Shown here: positions 53,903-64,000 of the stretch, in pieces
Layout of the letters: each line of letters starts with the position of its first letter
Numbering within the stretch: the first letter of the stretch is position 1
NCBI RefSeq assembly: GCF_003989135.1
Contig: NZ_RYZZ01000003.1
Span: 1 to 64,000, forward strand
Length of the DNA stretch: 64,000 nt
Reading direction: 5' to 3'
From: Peribacillus cavernae
Lineage (GTDB): Bacteria; Bacillota; Bacilli; Bacillales; DSM-1321
Notes under the pieces: model-generated
What the model was told of the DNA's origin: nothing
Seen by the model: only the letters and a program-made list of their open reading frames with translations
The model's database searches: none
Made by a program: the position numbers and the translations under genes

Positions 53903-54076
53903 CTTATTATTGGCTTGTTCTGATTGCTTTGTGATAGAATGTGTATAGACCATTCAGAGAAATGGCTATAAAGATAAATAGACAACTAAGGGAAGGTCCA
54001 GGGCCTTCTTATTAATTTTATTAATAGATATTACATGGTATCCATGATTTAGTAAAGATGATCGGAGGACTGCTTC

Positions 54077-56056
54077 GTGAAGGATGTATTTGAGTTAGTT
54101 TCTAAATATTCTCCCCAGGGCGATCAACCGGAAGCGATCCGGCAGATTATCAGCGGCATAAATAAAGGAAAGAAACATCAAACACTGCTTGGTGCAACGG
54201 GTACCGGAAAGACGTTCACCGTCTCGAATGTGATAAAGGAAGTGAACAAGCCAACGCTTGTGATTGCCCATAACAAAACACTGGCCGGCCAGCTTTACAG
54301 CGAGTTTAAAGAGTTCTTTCCAAATAATGCGGTAGAGTATTTTGTCAGCTACTATGATTACTATCAGCCGGAAGCGTATGTGCCGTCTACAGATACATTC
54401 ATCGAAAAAGACGCGAGCATTAACGATGAAATCGATAAACTGCGCCACTCGGCCACTTCTTCTTTATTCGAGCGTAAAGATGTCATCATCATTGCCAGTG
54501 TATCCTGTATCTATGGCCTCGGTTCTCCGGAAGAGTACCGGGAGATGGTTGTTTCGCTTCGCACTGGCATGGAAATTGGGAGGAATGCCCTGCTTCACCG
54601 CCTGGTTGATATTCAATATGAAAGAAATGATATTGACTTTCAGCGCGGGGCCTTTCGTGTACGGGGTGATGTGGTGGAAATCTTTCCGGCTTCTCGGGAT
54701 GAACATTGTGTACGGGTCGAATTTTTCGGTGATGAAATTGACCGTATCCGTGAGGTTGATGCACTGACTGGAGAAATTACCGCAGAGCGGGATCATATTG
54801 CGATTTTCCCGGCATCCCACTTCGTTACCAGGGAAGAAAAAATGAGAATCGCGATAGAAAATATTGAAAAAGAGTTGGAAGAACGCTTGCAGGAACTGCG
54901 GGAGGACGAAAAGCTCCTGGAAGCCCAGCGCCTTGAACAAAGAGGAAGATATGATCTTGAAATGATGCGCGAGATGGGTTTTTGTTCAGGAATCGAAAAC
55001 TATTCCCGCCATCTTACCTTGAGGCCTCCTGGTTCCACTCCCTATACATTAATCGACTATTTTCCAGAAGACTTCCTTCTCATCGTTGACGAATCCCATG
55101 TTACGCTTCCGCAAATCCGCGGGATGTTCAATGGGGACAAGGCTCGCAAGCAGGTGCTCGTAGACCATGGATTCCGTTTGCCTTCTGCGATGGATAACCG
55201 GCCGCTCCGGTTTGAAGAATTTGAAAAAAAGGTCGGCCAGGCTGTATTTGTTTCCGCTACTCCAGGCCCATATGAACTTGAGCATACTCCGGAGATGGTC
55301 GAGCAGATTATCAGGCCTACCGGGCTTTTGGATCCCAACATTGACGTTCGTCCGATTGAAGGGCAGATTGATGATTTAATAGGTGAAATCCATGAACGTA
55401 CAAAAAAGAATGAACGCGTCCTTGTCACTACGCTGACTAAAAAAATGTCTGAGGACTTGACTGATTATTTAAAAGAAATCGGCATAAAGGTTCAATACCT
55501 GCATTCTGAGGTAAAAACATTAGAACGGATTGAAATCATCCGCGAGCTTAGGTTGGGAAAATATGATGTTCTGGTTGGGATTAACCTGCTCAGGGAAGGC
55601 ATAGACATCCCTGAAGTTTCTCTGGTTGCCATCCTGGATGCAGATAAAGAAGGCTTCCTTCGTTCTGAGCGTTCGTTGATTCAGATAACTGGACGGGCCG
55701 CACGTAACGCGAATGGCCACGTCATTATGTATGCTGACCGGATGACGAACTCGATGGAAGTGGCGATAAATGAAACAAATCGGCGCCGTGAAATCCAGGA
55801 ACAGTACAATGAGAAACATGGAGTTACCCCTCAAACGATACAAAAGGATATCCGTGATGCAATCAAGGCTACCTATGCCGCTGAAGAACAGGAACAATAT
55901 ACTCCTGCTCCGAATTTTGCTGAAATGACGAAGAAAGAGCGCGAGCAGATGATTGCCGATATGGAAAAAGAAATGAAAGAAGCGGCGAAAGCATTAAATT
56001 TCGAGCGTGCTGCAGAGCTGCGTGATATGCTGCTTGAGTTAAAAGCGGAAGGATGA
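54077..56056 (+). CDS. uvrB: UvrABC excinuclease subunit B
   Basis: The 659-residue helicase-like subunit of nucleotide excision repair carries the P-loop GATGTGKT, the beta-hairpin [17 protein letters not shown], the ITGRAARN motif and the C-terminal UVR/UvrC-contact helix. It loads onto damage with UvrA and prepares the incision by UvrC. GTG 54077 follows CGGAGG. uvrA starts 7 nt after the stop. Confidence 0.97.
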   Translation: MKDVFELVSKYSPQGDQPEAIRQIISGINKGKKHQTLLGATGTGKTFTVSNVIKEVNKPTLVIAHNKTLAGQLYSEFKEFFPNNAVEYFVSYYDYYQPEAYVPSTDTFIEKDASINDEIDKLRHSATSSLFERKDVIIIASVSCIYGLGSPEEYREMVVSLRTGMEIGRNALLHRLVDIQYERNDIDFQRGAFRVRGDVVEIFPASRDEHCVRVEFFGDEIDRIREVDALTGEITAERDHIAIFPASHFVTREEKMRIAIENIEKELEERLQELREDEKLLEAQRLEQRGRYDLEMMREMGFCSGIENYSRHLTLRPPGSTPYTLIDYFPEDFLLIVDESHVTLPQIRGMFNGDKARKQVLVDHGFRLPSAMDNRPLRFEEFEKKVGQAVFVSATPGPYELEHTPEMVEQIIRPTGLLDPNIDVRPIEGQIDDLIGEIHERTKKNERVLVTTLTKKMSEDLTDYLKEIGIKVQYLHSEVKTLERIEIIRELRLGKYDVLVGINLLREGIDIPEVSLVAILDADKEGFLRSERSLIQITGRAARNANGHVIMYADRMTNSMEVAINETNRRREIQEQYNEKHGVTPQTIQKDIRDAIKATYAAEEQEQYTPAPNFAEMTKKEREQMIADMEKEMKEAAKALNFERAAELRDMLLELKAEG

Positions 56057-56063
56057 CGAAAAC

Positions 56064-58940
56064 ATGGCAATAGAAAAACTAATCGTTAAAGGCGCAAGAG
56101 CCCATAACCTGAAGAATATTGATGTCACGATTCCAAGGGATAAACTAGTTGTTTTAACAGGCCTATCGGGTTCTGGCAAGTCGTCTTTAGCTTTTGATAC
56201 GATATACGCCGAAGGGCAGCGGCGCTACGTAGAGTCGCTGTCATCCTATGCCCGCCAATTTTTAGGGCAGATGGACAAGCCGGACGTCGATTCGATTGAA
56301 GGGCTTTCACCCGCGATATCAATCGACCAGAAAACGACGAGCAGGAATCCGAGATCCACAGTTGGTACGGTAACGGAAGTCTATGATTATTTGCGGTTAT
56401 TATTCGCGCGCGTCGGCCGGCCGACATGTCCGATCCATAATATTGAAATTGAATCCCAAACCATTGAACAGATGGTTGACAGAGTTATGGAATATCCCGA
56501 GCGCACCAAACTGCAAGTGCTTGCTCCGTTGGTTTCAGGCAGAAAAGGTACCCATGTAAAGGTCCTGGAGGATATAAAAAAACAGGGGTATGTACGGGTC
56601 CGCATCGATGGAAAAATGCATGATTTAGGAGATGAAATCACTCTTGAAAAGAATAAAAAGCATTCAATCGATGTAATTATCGACCGGATCGTTGTAAAGG
56701 ATGGTGTTTCTGCGCGCCTTGCAGATTCTCTGGAAAGTGCTTTGAAACTCGGCGACGGAAAAACACTTATCGATGTGATTGACAAGGAAGAGCTTCTTTT
56801 CAGCGAGCACCATGCATGCCCGTATTGCGGATTTTCTATCGGAGAGCTTGAACCGAGAATGTTTTCCTTTAACAGCCCTTTTGGTGCCTGTCCCGAATGC
56901 GATGGCCTTGGCTCCAGACTCGAGGTTGATAAAGACCTCGTTATCCCCGACTGGGATCTTACACTCCGCCAGCATGCTGTTGCCCCATGGGAGCCTACCA
57001 GTTCGCAATATTACCCGCAATTGCTCGAAGCGGTAGCGAATCATTATGGCATTGATATGGATACAGCGGTCAAGGACCTGCCGGAAGCAGCCCTTGATAA
57101 AATCCTCAACGGTTCAAAAAGCGATAAAATTTATTTCCGGTATGAAAATGATTTTGGCCAGATCCGGGAGAACTACATCATTTTCGAAGGTGTCATGAAA
57201 AACGTTGAGCGCCGTTTCAAGGAAACGGGCTCTGACTATACCAGAGAGCAAATGGAAAAGTACATGTCCGAGCACGATTGTCCTGCCTGTAAAGGATACA
57301 GGCTGAAGAAAGAAACGCTTGCTGTTTTGATTCAAGGCCAGCATATCAGCCAGACGACTTCGCTTTCCGTTGCAGAGACTCTGCAATTTTTTGCGAATCT
57401 TGAGTTAACCGAAAAAGAAAGAGCGATTTCGAAACTAATCTTGCAGGAAATTAAGGAGCGGCTTGGTTTTCTTTCAAATGTGGGACTTGATTATTTAACG
57501 TTAAGCCGTGCGGCAGGGACCCTTTCCGGCGGTGAAGCCCAGCGTATCCGCCTCGCTACCCAAATCGGCTCCCGTCTCACCGGTGTTCTTTATATTCTCG
57601 ATGAGCCGTCGATTGGCCTGCATCAACGGGATAATGACCGGCTGATTGATACGTTGAAGAATATGCGAGATATTGGCAATACTTTGATTGTCGTTGAGCA
57701 TGATGAGGATACGATGCTCGCGGCTGACTATTTAATCGACGTCGGCCCCGGGGCAGGTGTCCGCGGCGGCAGCATTGTCTCTGAAGGAACTCCCGAATAT
57801 GTGATGCAAGACTCCAATTCTTTAACCGGACAATATTTATCAGGGAAGAAATTCATTCCGCTTCCGCTTGAGCGCCGCAAGAGCGACGGAAGATATCTGG
57901 AGATTAAAGGTGCTAAGGAAAATAACCTGAAGAACGTCAACGTGAAATTTCCGCTCGGCAATTTTATAGCAGTTACCGGTGTCTCAGGATCTGGGAAAAG
58001 TACCCTGATCAATGAAATCCTTCGAAAAAATCTCTCTCAGAAGCTGTACCGTGCGAAGGCAAAACCGGGTCGGTTTAAAGAGATGAAGGGGATCGAACAC
58101 CTAGAAAAAGTCATCGATATTGATCAATCGCCCATTGGCAGAACACCACGCTCCAATCCGGCTACCTATATAGGCGTTTTTGACGATATCCGTGATCTAT
58201 TTGCTTCAACAAATGAAGCGAAGATCCGGGGATATAAAAAAGGACGCTTCAGCTTTAATGTAAAGGGCGGCCGCTGCGAGGCATGCCGCGGTGATGGAAT
58301 CATCAAAATCGAAATGCACTTCCTTCCGGATGTTTATGTTCCTTGTGAAGTTTGTCATGGAAAGCGGTATAATCGTGAAACGCTGGAAGTAAAATATAAA
58401 GGGAAGAATACTTCGGATATTCTTGATATGACAGTGGAGGATGCTCTGACATTCTTTGAAAATGTCCCCAAAATCAAAAGAAAGCTGCAAACGATCTATG
58501 ATGTCGGTCTTGGCTACATTACACTTGGGCAGCCGGCTACCACGCTTTCAGGCGGGGAAGCGCAGCGGGTTAAGCTTGCTTCTGAGCTTCATCGCCGTTC
58601 TAACGGTCGTTCATTCTATATCCTGGATGAGCCGACTACAGGGCTGCATGTCGATGATATTTCCAGACTGCTGCTGGTTTTACAGAGGCTTGTTGAGAAC
58701 GGGGATACCGTTTTGGTGATCGAACATAATCTTGATGTCATTAAAACAGCTGATTATATCGTCGACCTTGGCCCAGAGGGCGGGGATAAAGGTGGCACGA
58801 TTGTCGCTACAGGAACACCTGAGCAAATTATTCAGGTAGAAGAATCGTATACCGGAAGCTACTTGAAGCCAATACTTACCCGTGAACGTATCCGTATGGA
58901 TAAGTTGATCCAGGAAAAAGAACATGAACATGTAAAGTAA
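56064..58940 (+). CDS. uvrA: UvrABC excinuclease subunit A
   Basis: The 958-residue damage-recognition ATPase has two ABC modules with Walker [10 protein letters not shown] and GVSGSGKST, signature LSGGEAQR twice, and zinc fingers CPYC...CPEC and CEACRGDG...CEVCHG. Length is normal. GGAAGGA precedes the ATG. It forms an operon with uvrB and ends with a strong terminator. Confidence 0.98.
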   Translation: MAIEKLIVKGARAHNLKNIDVTIPRDKLVVLTGLSGSGKSSLAFDTIYAEGQRRYVESLSSYARQFLGQMDKPDVDSIEGLSPAISIDQKTTSRNPRSTVGTVTEVYDYLRLLFARVGRPTCPIHNIEIESQTIEQMVDRVMEYPERTKLQVLAPLVSGRKGTHVKVLEDIKKQGYVRVRIDGKMHDLGDEITLEKNKKHSIDVIIDRIVVKDGVSARLADSLESALKLGDGKTLIDVIDKEELLFSEHHACPYCGFSIGELEPRMFSFNSPFGACPECDGLGSRLEVDKDLVIPDWDLTLRQHAVAPWEPTSSQYYPQLLEAVANHYGIDMDTAVKDLPEAALDKILNGSKSDKIYFRYENDFGQIRENYIIFEGVMKNVERRFKETGSDYTREQMEKYMSEHDCPACKGYRLKKETLAVLIQGQHISQTTSLSVAETLQFFANLELTEKERAISKLILQEIKERLGFLSNVGLDYLTLSRAAGTLSGGEAQRIRLATQIGSRLTGVLYILDEPSIGLHQRDNDRLIDTLKNMRDIGNTLIVVEHDEDTMLAADYLIDVGPGAGVRGGSIVSEGTPEYVMQDSNSLTGQYLSGKKFIPLPLERRKSDGRYLEIKGAKENNLKNVNVKFPLGNFIAVTGVSGSGKSTLINEILRKNLSQKLYRAKAKPGRFKEMKGIEHLEKVIDIDQSPIGRTPRSNPATYIGVFDDIRDLFASTNEAKIRGYKKGRFSFNVKGGRCEACRGDGIIKIEMHFLPDVYVPCEVCHGKRYNRETLEVKYKGKNTSDILDMTVEDALTFFENVPKIKRKLQTIYDVGLGYITLGQPATTLSGGEAQRVKLASELHRRSNGRSFYILDEPTTGLHVDDISRLLLVLQRLVENGDTVLVIEHNLDVIKTADYIVDLGPEGGDKGGTIVATGTPEQIIQVEESYTGSYLKPILTRERIRMDKLIQEKEHEHVK

Positions 58941-58970
58941 AGCAAGCCGAGTCGGCTTGCTTTGCTTTTT
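58939..58970 (+). terminator. Terminator after uvrA
   Basis: A 10-bp stem AAAGCAAGCC/GGCTTGCTTT with a T-rich tail starts at the uvrA stop. Confidence 0.9.
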
Positions 58971-59129
58971 GTCGTTTTCTATCGGAATTTATCAATTTGG
59001 TTGTTAATCAAACGTTTAATTAAAATCGAGAGAAAACTATATTTCCGGGGAAATTTATAGATATTTCCTGAAAAATATTGTCGATTTCCTGTTGTCGAAA
59101 CATTGGGGAACGTATTCATCTATGCCGTA

Positions 59130-59155
59130 CGAAACTTTTTACGAGTTTATGCGTA
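59130..59155 (+). promoter_or_regulatory. Sigma-W (ECF) type promoter
   Basis: CGAAAC (59130-59135), a 16-bp spacer and CGTA (59152-59155) match the ECF sigma-W pattern TGAAAC-N16-CGTA with one mismatch. The yvl genes of B. subtilis are known sigma-W targets, which supports it. Confidence 0.75.
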
Positions 59156-59208
59156 AATATAAGAAGTGGAATTCAAAATCTATCTAGATAATGAAGGTAG
59201 GGAAGAAT

Positions 59209-60309
59209 ATGCAGGAGGAAAAGAAACGAATACTACAGTTGGTTCAGGAAGGGCAGCTATCAGCTGACGCTGCCTTTGCTCTTCTATTGGAACTGGAAAA
59301 GGCCGAAGAGGAAAGCGTACAAAAAGAAAAAGATTTGGTTCATGAACTTGTACCGGTCACAAACCAGGAAGAATCGTACGAAAAAACGCATGCCTCCTTT
59401 CAGGAAAAAATTCACTTCTCGAAAGAAAAGATTATGGACTTTATTGATAACACCATAAAAAAAATGAAAGAAACGGATTTGGACTTTAACTTTGGAACTT
59501 CGGAAGAAATTTCTCATATATTCCAACAGAATGAAGCCTTTTTTAAGGAAATAAATATTGAAATAGCAAACGGGAAAGCAAATATAATTCCCTGGGATCA
59601 GCAGGATTTACGGGTGGAATGCAGGGCGAGAATATACCGGATAAAAGATCGGGGTGAAGCAAAAGAAACTTTTCTGCGGGATGTCCTTTTTTCCATAAAC
59701 GAGGATAGCTTCCTATTTGCTGCAAAACAAAAGTGGATGAAGGTAGAAGCAGATATTTATGTACCAAAAAAACAGTATGATCGAATTTTTGTAAGGATGT
59801 TCAATGGCCCGATTAGCGGAAAGGACCTTCAATTCGAAAAGATAAAGGCTAAAACCGCTAATGGAACGATTCAATTGCAAAGGATTTCTGGGGAAAAAGC
59901 TGAGTTTGAGACTGCTAACGGCGGAATAACAGTAGAGCAAGCTCGTCTGGATAAAATCGAAGCCGAAACATTGAATGGTGCGATTGTAGCTGATGGCTTT
60001 TTCAATAAAATTGATGCTCAATCGTTTACAGGCGATATTTCCTGTGATCTTCAAGGACAGACCGGAGATTACATTCATGCAAAGACGATAACTGGGAAAG
60101 TGTATATGAGCCTGGAATCGGAAACAGCTGTTAATGGAGAGTTAAAATCAAATATAGGCAGTTTACAGGTTAATCTTCCTGGCATTGAAATTGTAGAGGA
60201 AAAAAAGGAAGTCATTCAAAAGGTGCTTTTATTTAAAACCGTACATTTCGCGGCACCTGTACTTCATATTTTTGCCGATACAAAGACGGGCACCATATCG
60301 ATAAACTAA
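59209..60309 (+). CDS. YvlB-like DUF4097 protein
   Basis: The 366-residue protein has an N-terminal helical SHOCT/YvlB-type region (MQEEKKRILQLVQEGQLSADAAFALL) and a large beta-helix DUF4097 domain from about residue 115 made of repeats such as IKAKTANGTIQLQ, AEFETANGGITV and IEAETLNGAIVA. The role is unknown but linked to envelope stress by its sigma-W promoter. ATG 59209 is preferred over ATG 59191, with AGGTAGGG upstream. Confidence 0.85.
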   Translation: MQEEKKRILQLVQEGQLSADAAFALLLELEKAEEESVQKEKDLVHELVPVTNQEESYEKTHASFQEKIHFSKEKIMDFIDNTIKKMKETDLDFNFGTSEEISHIFQQNEAFFKEINIEIANGKANIIPWDQQDLRVECRARIYRIKDRGEAKETFLRDVLFSINEDSFLFAAKQKWMKVEADIYVPKKQYDRIFVRMFNGPISGKDLQFEKIKAKTANGTIQLQRISGEKAEFETANGGITVEQARLDKIEAETLNGAIVADGFFNKIDAQSFTGDISCDLQGQTGDYIHAKTITGKVYMSLESETAVNGELKSNIGSLQVNLPGIEIVEEKKEVIQKVLLFKTVHFAAPVLHIFADTKTGTISIN

Positions 60310-60329
60310 TTTGCCATCACCAGCGCATG

Positions 60330-60377
60330 AAAAGGAGGTCCAGCAAAGGGGGAACTCCTTTCCTGGACCTTTGCTTT
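60330..60377. terminator. Bidirectional terminator
   Basis: GGTCCAG and CTGGACC pair, with an inner stem, between the convergent YvlB-like and amidase genes. Confidence 0.8.
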
Positions 60378-60378
60378 A

Positions 60379-61083
60379 TTAATCTTGAATGATCGTGCTT
60401 TCAAAGCCGGCCTGCTTTAATTGTTTTACAAGTTCTTCAGCATTTTTCCTGTTTTTGAAGGCACCGGCCTGAACTCGATACATGGTTGTACCATCCTGCA
60501 CTTTCTTCTGATTATTGAAAGATGCTTTTTCGGAATTCAGTTGAAACTGTTCGACGATACTTTTTACAATCGCTTTTGCGCAGATCTTCCGATATTCATC
60601 GGAATGGAGGAGGGCGGATTCATGGAGGTTGGTCATAAAGCCACATTCAACGAGAATGGAAGGGCAAATTGTTTCGCGAAGGACATGGAAGTTGGCTGCT
60701 TTCACGCCGCGGTCGGAAAGCCCAGTCATGGCTGTCATGTTACTTTGGATCTTTTCTGCAAGAGTGAGTGATTCTATTGGTTTCGAAGTATACACAAATG
60801 TTTCAATCCCGCAGGCGTCGTTCCATGAGCCATTTCCGAATGCATTTGCATGAATCGAAACGAACACATCAGCTTTTAGAACGTTGGCACGGTCGGTTCT
60901 CTGGCGTAGTGGAGTATCCTCATGATCTGAATGTGTGAAATGGACCGTGACTCCCTCATGCTTGTCCAAAAGTAATTTAGCATGGGAAGCAACAGCACGG
61001 TTAAATTCGTACTCCTGCATCCCATCCGGTGTCCGTTTTCCGGACGTTTGATAACCATGTCCGGCATCAAGGATAATTTTCAT
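60379..61083 (-). CDS. N-acetylmuramoyl-L-alanine amidase with SPOR domain
   Basis: The 234-residue protein has an Amidase_3 domain (IILDAGHGYQTSG zinc His, EFNRAVA Glu, SIHANAFG) and a C-terminal SPOR domain (YRVQAGAFKNRKNAEELVKQLKQAG) that binds denuded glycan. There is no signal peptide after ATG 61083, and the resemblance to CwlC/CwlD-type sporulation amidases suggests a role in mother-cell lysis or a spore wall. AAAGGGG precedes the ATG. Confidence 0.88.
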   Translation of the reverse strand: MKIILDAGHGYQTSGKRTPDGMQEYEFNRAVASHAKLLLDKHEGVTVHFTHSDHEDTPLRQRTDRANVLKADVFVSIHANAFGNGSWNDACGIETFVYTSKPIESLTLAEKIQSNMTAMTGLSDRGVKAANFHVLRETICPSILVECGFMTNLHESALLHSDEYRKICAKAIVKSIVEQFQLNSEKASFNNQKKVQDGTTMYRVQAGAFKNRKNAEELVKQLKQAGFESTIIQD

Positions 61084-61337
61084 AATAGAACCCCTTTCTA
61101 TAAGAAATATAAAGTGAGAGGACAGTTCCCTCACAGAATTATATATATAAGGATGCAAAAGGAAGTGCCTTCCCTAAAAGAATTTTAATACACCAGCTAT
61201 GAGAATGGAATGAATGTTTTTTAATCCTTAGTTTGGTTCTTTTTCAAAAAATGCTAAAATAGAGGGAGCATTTACTTTAAGCAATATTACTAAAAGGTGC
61301 GCTTTACTGAATAGACTTCAAAGGGGGAATCACATAA

Positions 61338-62273
61338 ATGGCTAAAGTCCGCATAAAAGATGTAATCGAAACATTTAAATTAGAACTAATTAGCGGGGAA
61401 GAAGGGATTAACCGACCGATTGTGACCAGTGACCTTTCACGGCCAGGATTGGAGATTGCCGGTTTCTTTGATTATTATCCGGCTGAACGGCTGCAGCTGC
61501 TTGGGATGACGGAGATGAGTTTCTTTAACAAACTGAGCGAGCCGGAGCAGAGAATCAGGATGGAAGAGCTGTGCCGCGATATTACTCCGGGAATTATCAT
61601 TACCCGCGGCCAGGAAGTTCCCGAAGAATTAATGCAGGCATCCGAACGTGAATCAGTGCCGGTAATGAGATCGAACATGAAGACAACAAGATTGTTCAGC
61701 CATCTGACAAATTTTCTAGAAAGTAAACTGGCTCCTACGACCGCGATCCATGGGGTCTTGATCGATATTTACGGAGTAGGCGTTTTGATTACTGGGAAAA
61801 GCGGAGTCGGTAAAAGTGAGACGGCCCTTGAATTAGTCAAGCGGGGACATCGGCTTGTTGCCGATGATTGCGTTGAAATTCGTCAGGAGGATCAGGACAC
61901 GCTCGTAGGTAATGCTCCAGAGTTGATTGAGCATTTGCTTGATATTCGCGGACTCGGCATCATTAACGTAATGACCTTATTCGGGGCCGGTGCGGTGCGC
62001 AGTAATAAGAAAATATCGCTCGTGATCCACCTTGAATTATGGGAAAAAAATAAGCAATATGACCGGGTTGGCCTCGACGAGGAAACGATGAAAATTATTG
62101 ATACGGATGTTACGACGTTAACGGTACCTGTCCGTCCTGGACGGAACCTGGCTGTCATTATCGAAGTGGCGGCGATGAATTTCCGGTTAAAACGAATGGG
62201 AGTCAACGCGGCTGAGCAGTTTTCAAACCGATTGAATAATGCGATCTCCCAGGGAGCCCATGAAGATTATTAA
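61338..62273 (+). CDS. hprK: HPr kinase/phosphorylase
   Basis: The 311-residue enzyme phosphorylates HPr on Ser46 and so drives CcpA catabolite repression. The P-loop GKSGVGKSE starts near residue 153, and the C-terminal [10 protein letters not shown]-type motif (here [15 protein letters not shown]) is present. AAAGGGGG precedes the ATG. It heads the hprK-lgt-yvoD block and functionally links to the cre site at 43267. Confidence 0.97.
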   Translation: MAKVRIKDVIETFKLELISGEEGINRPIVTSDLSRPGLEIAGFFDYYPAERLQLLGMTEMSFFNKLSEPEQRIRMEELCRDITPGIIITRGQEVPEELMQASERESVPVMRSNMKTTRLFSHLTNFLESKLAPTTAIHGVLIDIYGVGVLITGKSGVGKSETALELVKRGHRLVADDCVEIRQEDQDTLVGNAPELIEHLLDIRGLGIINVMTLFGAGAVRSNKKISLVIHLELWEKNKQYDRVGLDEETMKIIDTDVTTLTVPVRPGRNLAVIIEVAAMNFRLKRMGVNAAEQFSNRLNNAISQGAHEDY

Positions 62274-62317
62274 GTAACTAATTGTTTATGAAAAGTTGAT
62301 AGAAAGAGGGAGTCTGT

Positions 62318-63130
62318 ATGGAAGAAGAAATAAAGCCATTAAACCCGATTGCCTTAGATTTGGGGCCGCTGCAGGTACACTGGTATGGCCTGATTATTGG
62401 TGCCGGTGTGCTGCTTGCCCTGTACCTCGCTGTCAGGGAAGCAGAAAGAAGGGGGCTAAGCAAGGATACATTTGTTGACTTAATCTTGTTTGCTGTTCCG
62501 ATTGCCATTATCTGTGCAAGGATTTATTATGTGCTATTCGAATGGGATTATTACAGCCAGCATCCAGGGGAAATTATAAAGGTTTGGCATGGCGGGATTG
62601 CCATTCATGGTGCCCTTATAGGTTCCGTTGCCACCGCTGTTGTATTTGCCAGGATCAAAAAGGTATCTTTCTGGAAGCTCGCGGATATTGCAGCGCCAAG
62701 TCTCCTGCTTGGCCAGGCCATTGGGCGCTGGGGAAACTTCATAAACCAGGAAGCACATGGCGGGGAAGTAAGCAGGGCGTTTTTGGAGAATCTGCTTCTT
62801 CCTGACTTTATTATCAACCAAATGTACATAAACGGTTCCTATTATCATCCAACATTCTTATATGAATCTGTTTGGAACATTGTCGGGGTTGTTATCCTTG
62901 TTCTATTGAGGAAAGCAAACTTGCGTCAGGGAGAACTGTTCCTGGCGTATGTAATCTGGTATTCAGTCGGCCGTTTCTTTATCGAAAGACTCCGTACGGA
63001 CAGCTTGATGCTGACGGAAACGCTTCGAATGGCACAGGTCATCTCGATTGCGTTAATAGTCATTGCGGCTGTTTTAATTATTTTTAGAAGAACGCGCGGC
63101 TATGCAGACAAGAGATATTTAGAATCTTAA
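62318..63130 (+). CDS. lgt: Prolipoprotein diacylglyceryl transferase (housekeeping copy)
   Basis: The 270-residue membrane enzyme has seven helices, HGALIGSV with its His, and [14 protein letters not shown] with the key Arg. It attaches diacylglycerol to lipobox cysteines. It is the orthologue in the conserved hprK-lgt-yvoD order. AAAGAGGGAG lies upstream. A divergent paralogue lies at 16870. Confidence 0.97.
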   Translation: MEEEIKPLNPIALDLGPLQVHWYGLIIGAGVLLALYLAVREAERRGLSKDTFVDLILFAVPIAIICARIYYVLFEWDYYSQHPGEIIKVWHGGIAIHGALIGSVATAVVFARIKKVSFWKLADIAAPSLLLGQAIGRWGNFINQEAHGGEVSRAFLENLLLPDFIINQMYINGSYYHPTFLYESVWNIVGVVILVLLRKANLRQGELFLAYVIWYSVGRFFIERLRTDSLMLTETLRMAQVISIALIVIAAVLIIFRRTRGYADKRYLES

Positions 63131-63164
63131 AGGCAATATGCCCGACAAGGGGAGAAGGAAATTG

Positions 63165-64000
63165 ATGATAGATTCGGTTAAAAAAGGACTGCTTGCCGGC
63201 CTGAAAACAACATGGACCCTCGGAAAGATCATTTTTCCGGTCACTCTGATCATTTCTGTGCTTCAATATACACCAGTGCTCGATTGGGTTATCAAAGTTA
63301 TCGCTCCGTTGATGAACCTGTTTGGACTCCCAGGAGATGCGGCCATTCCACTCGTCCTGGGTAATTTCTTGAATTTATATGCCGGGATTGCCGGGATTTT
63401 GACCCTCGAACTTTCGGTAAAAGAAGTATTCATTATTGCAGTCATGCTTTCTTTTTCCCATAACCTGCTGATTGAATCCGGGGTTGCCCTTAAGACGGGG
63501 GTGAAGCTATGGATTATCCTGACCGTACGGATTGGGCTCGCGGTTATTTCCGCTGTTGTAATCAACCTGGTCTGGCACGGCGGAAGTGAAACGGCACAGT
63601 ACGGTTTTATCAGCGCCGGTGCCCCGGAGCTGGACGGAATCGGGGCGATCCTTTTATATGGAACCCAAAAAGCGGCTTCAGGGGTTCTTCAGCTTGCCAT
63701 CATTGTAATCCCGCTCATGGTGGTTATCCAAATCATGAAGGACTTAAGATGGCTTGATGTATTTTCGCGGCTGCTGGCACCCTTGATGAAGATTCTCGGC
63801 ATGAAGCCAAATGCCTCAATGACACTCGTTGCGGGTTTGACAATTGGCCTTGCCTACGGGGCCGGAGTGATGATCCAGGCTGTCCGGGAGGACAATGTCA
63901 GCAAAAAGGATATTACATTAGCATTTATCTTTCTGGTTGCCTGTCATGCCGTTGTCGAAGATACATTGATTTTTATTCCCCTCGGCATTCCGGTCTTACC
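63165..64000 (+). CDS. YvoD-like nucleoside-recognition membrane protein (partial, cut by window end)
   Basis: An open frame runs from ATG 63165, behind GGGGAGAAGG, to the window edge (278 codons). It has multiple membrane helices of the Gate/nucleoside-recognition type: LLAGLKTTWTLGKIIFPVT, GNFLNLYAGIAG, LVAGLTIGLAYGAGV and HAVVEDTLIFIPLG. It matches the YvoD position after lgt in Bacillus. The function is unknown. The 3' end lies outside the window. Confidence 0.85.
   Translation, partial: MIDSVKKGLLAGLKTTWTLGKIIFPVTLIISVLQYTPVLDWVIKVIAPLMNLFGLPGDAAIPLVLGNFLNLYAGIAGILTLELSVKEVFIIAVMLSFSHNLLIESGVALKTGVKLWIILTVRIGLAVISAVVINLVWHGGSETAQYGFISAGAPELDGIGAILLYGTQKAASGVLQLAIIVIPLMVVIQIMKDLRWLDVFSRLLAPLMKILGMKPNASMTLVAGLTIGLAYGAGVMIQAVREDNVSKKDITLAFIFLVACHAVVEDTLIFIPLGIPVL

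Overview
The window reads as chromosome of a low-to-moderate GC, Gram-positive, spore-former-type bacterium of the family Bacillaceae. The evidence is strong AGGAGG-type ribosome binding sites with frequent GTG and TTG starts, sigma-A promoters, T-tailed hairpin terminators, and the Bacillus order csbA-uvrB-uvrA-yvlB-like-hprK-lgt-yvoD at the right end. The genus is not certain.

Positions 1-37700 are an accessory metal, thiol and envelope region. It starts with iron uptake (feoA and a feoB split into two genes) and a cadC-cadA heavy-metal efflux operon. A glutaredoxin-like gene, a siroheme/FeS protein and the copper set csoR, copZ, copA follow. Next come a CoA-disulfide-reductase-like gene, a second csoR, a VTT membrane protein and a MerR/thioredoxin pair. 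Further right are an NlpC/P60 hydrolase, a membrane cupredoxin, a second lgt, a multicopper oxidase, an LtaS-type synthase, a MurE-like ligase, a CcdA-like permease, an RclA/MerA-like flavoprotein, a CC/Se-motif protein, a LytTR regulator with a CoA transferase, a Cys-rich copper-storage-type protein and a two-component system. The region is littered with decayed genes (cysteine synthase, metallophosphoesterase, TlpA and cell-wall-binding lipoprotein fragments), which points to repeated gain and loss.

The main discovery candidate is a pair of nearby genes with an in-frame UGA exactly at the first cysteine of a CxxC motif. They are the HMA domain of CadA (UGA 3032-3034, giving GFT-U-AGC) and a glutaredoxin-like protein (UGA 5293-5295, giving RPT-U-LDC). 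Each UGA follows an ACC codon, and a short hairpin lies downstream with a G in the first two loop positions, 21 and 23 nt after the UGA. That is what a bacterial SECIS element should look like. I therefore annotate both as probable selenoproteins. A conventional gene caller would truncate the first and lose the second. No Sec machinery (selA, selB, selC, selD) lies in the window, so this needs the rest of the genome.

Positions 37800-49800 are a galactoside-use locus: galT-galK-galE-M24-like gene, then an ABC sugar importer (binding protein and two permeases), a family 2 glycoside hydrolase and a ROK repressor. An almost identical 15-bp palindrome lies just downstream of the galT and binding-protein promoters, and a perfect cre site overlaps the -35 of the latter. 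Together these suggest specific ROK repression plus CcpA catabolite control.

Positions 50000-64000 are housekeeping: a cell-wall amidase, catalase, csbA, uvrBA with a LexA-like box, a yvlB-like gene behind a sigma-W-type promoter, a second amidase, hprK, lgt and the start of yvoD, cut by the window end.
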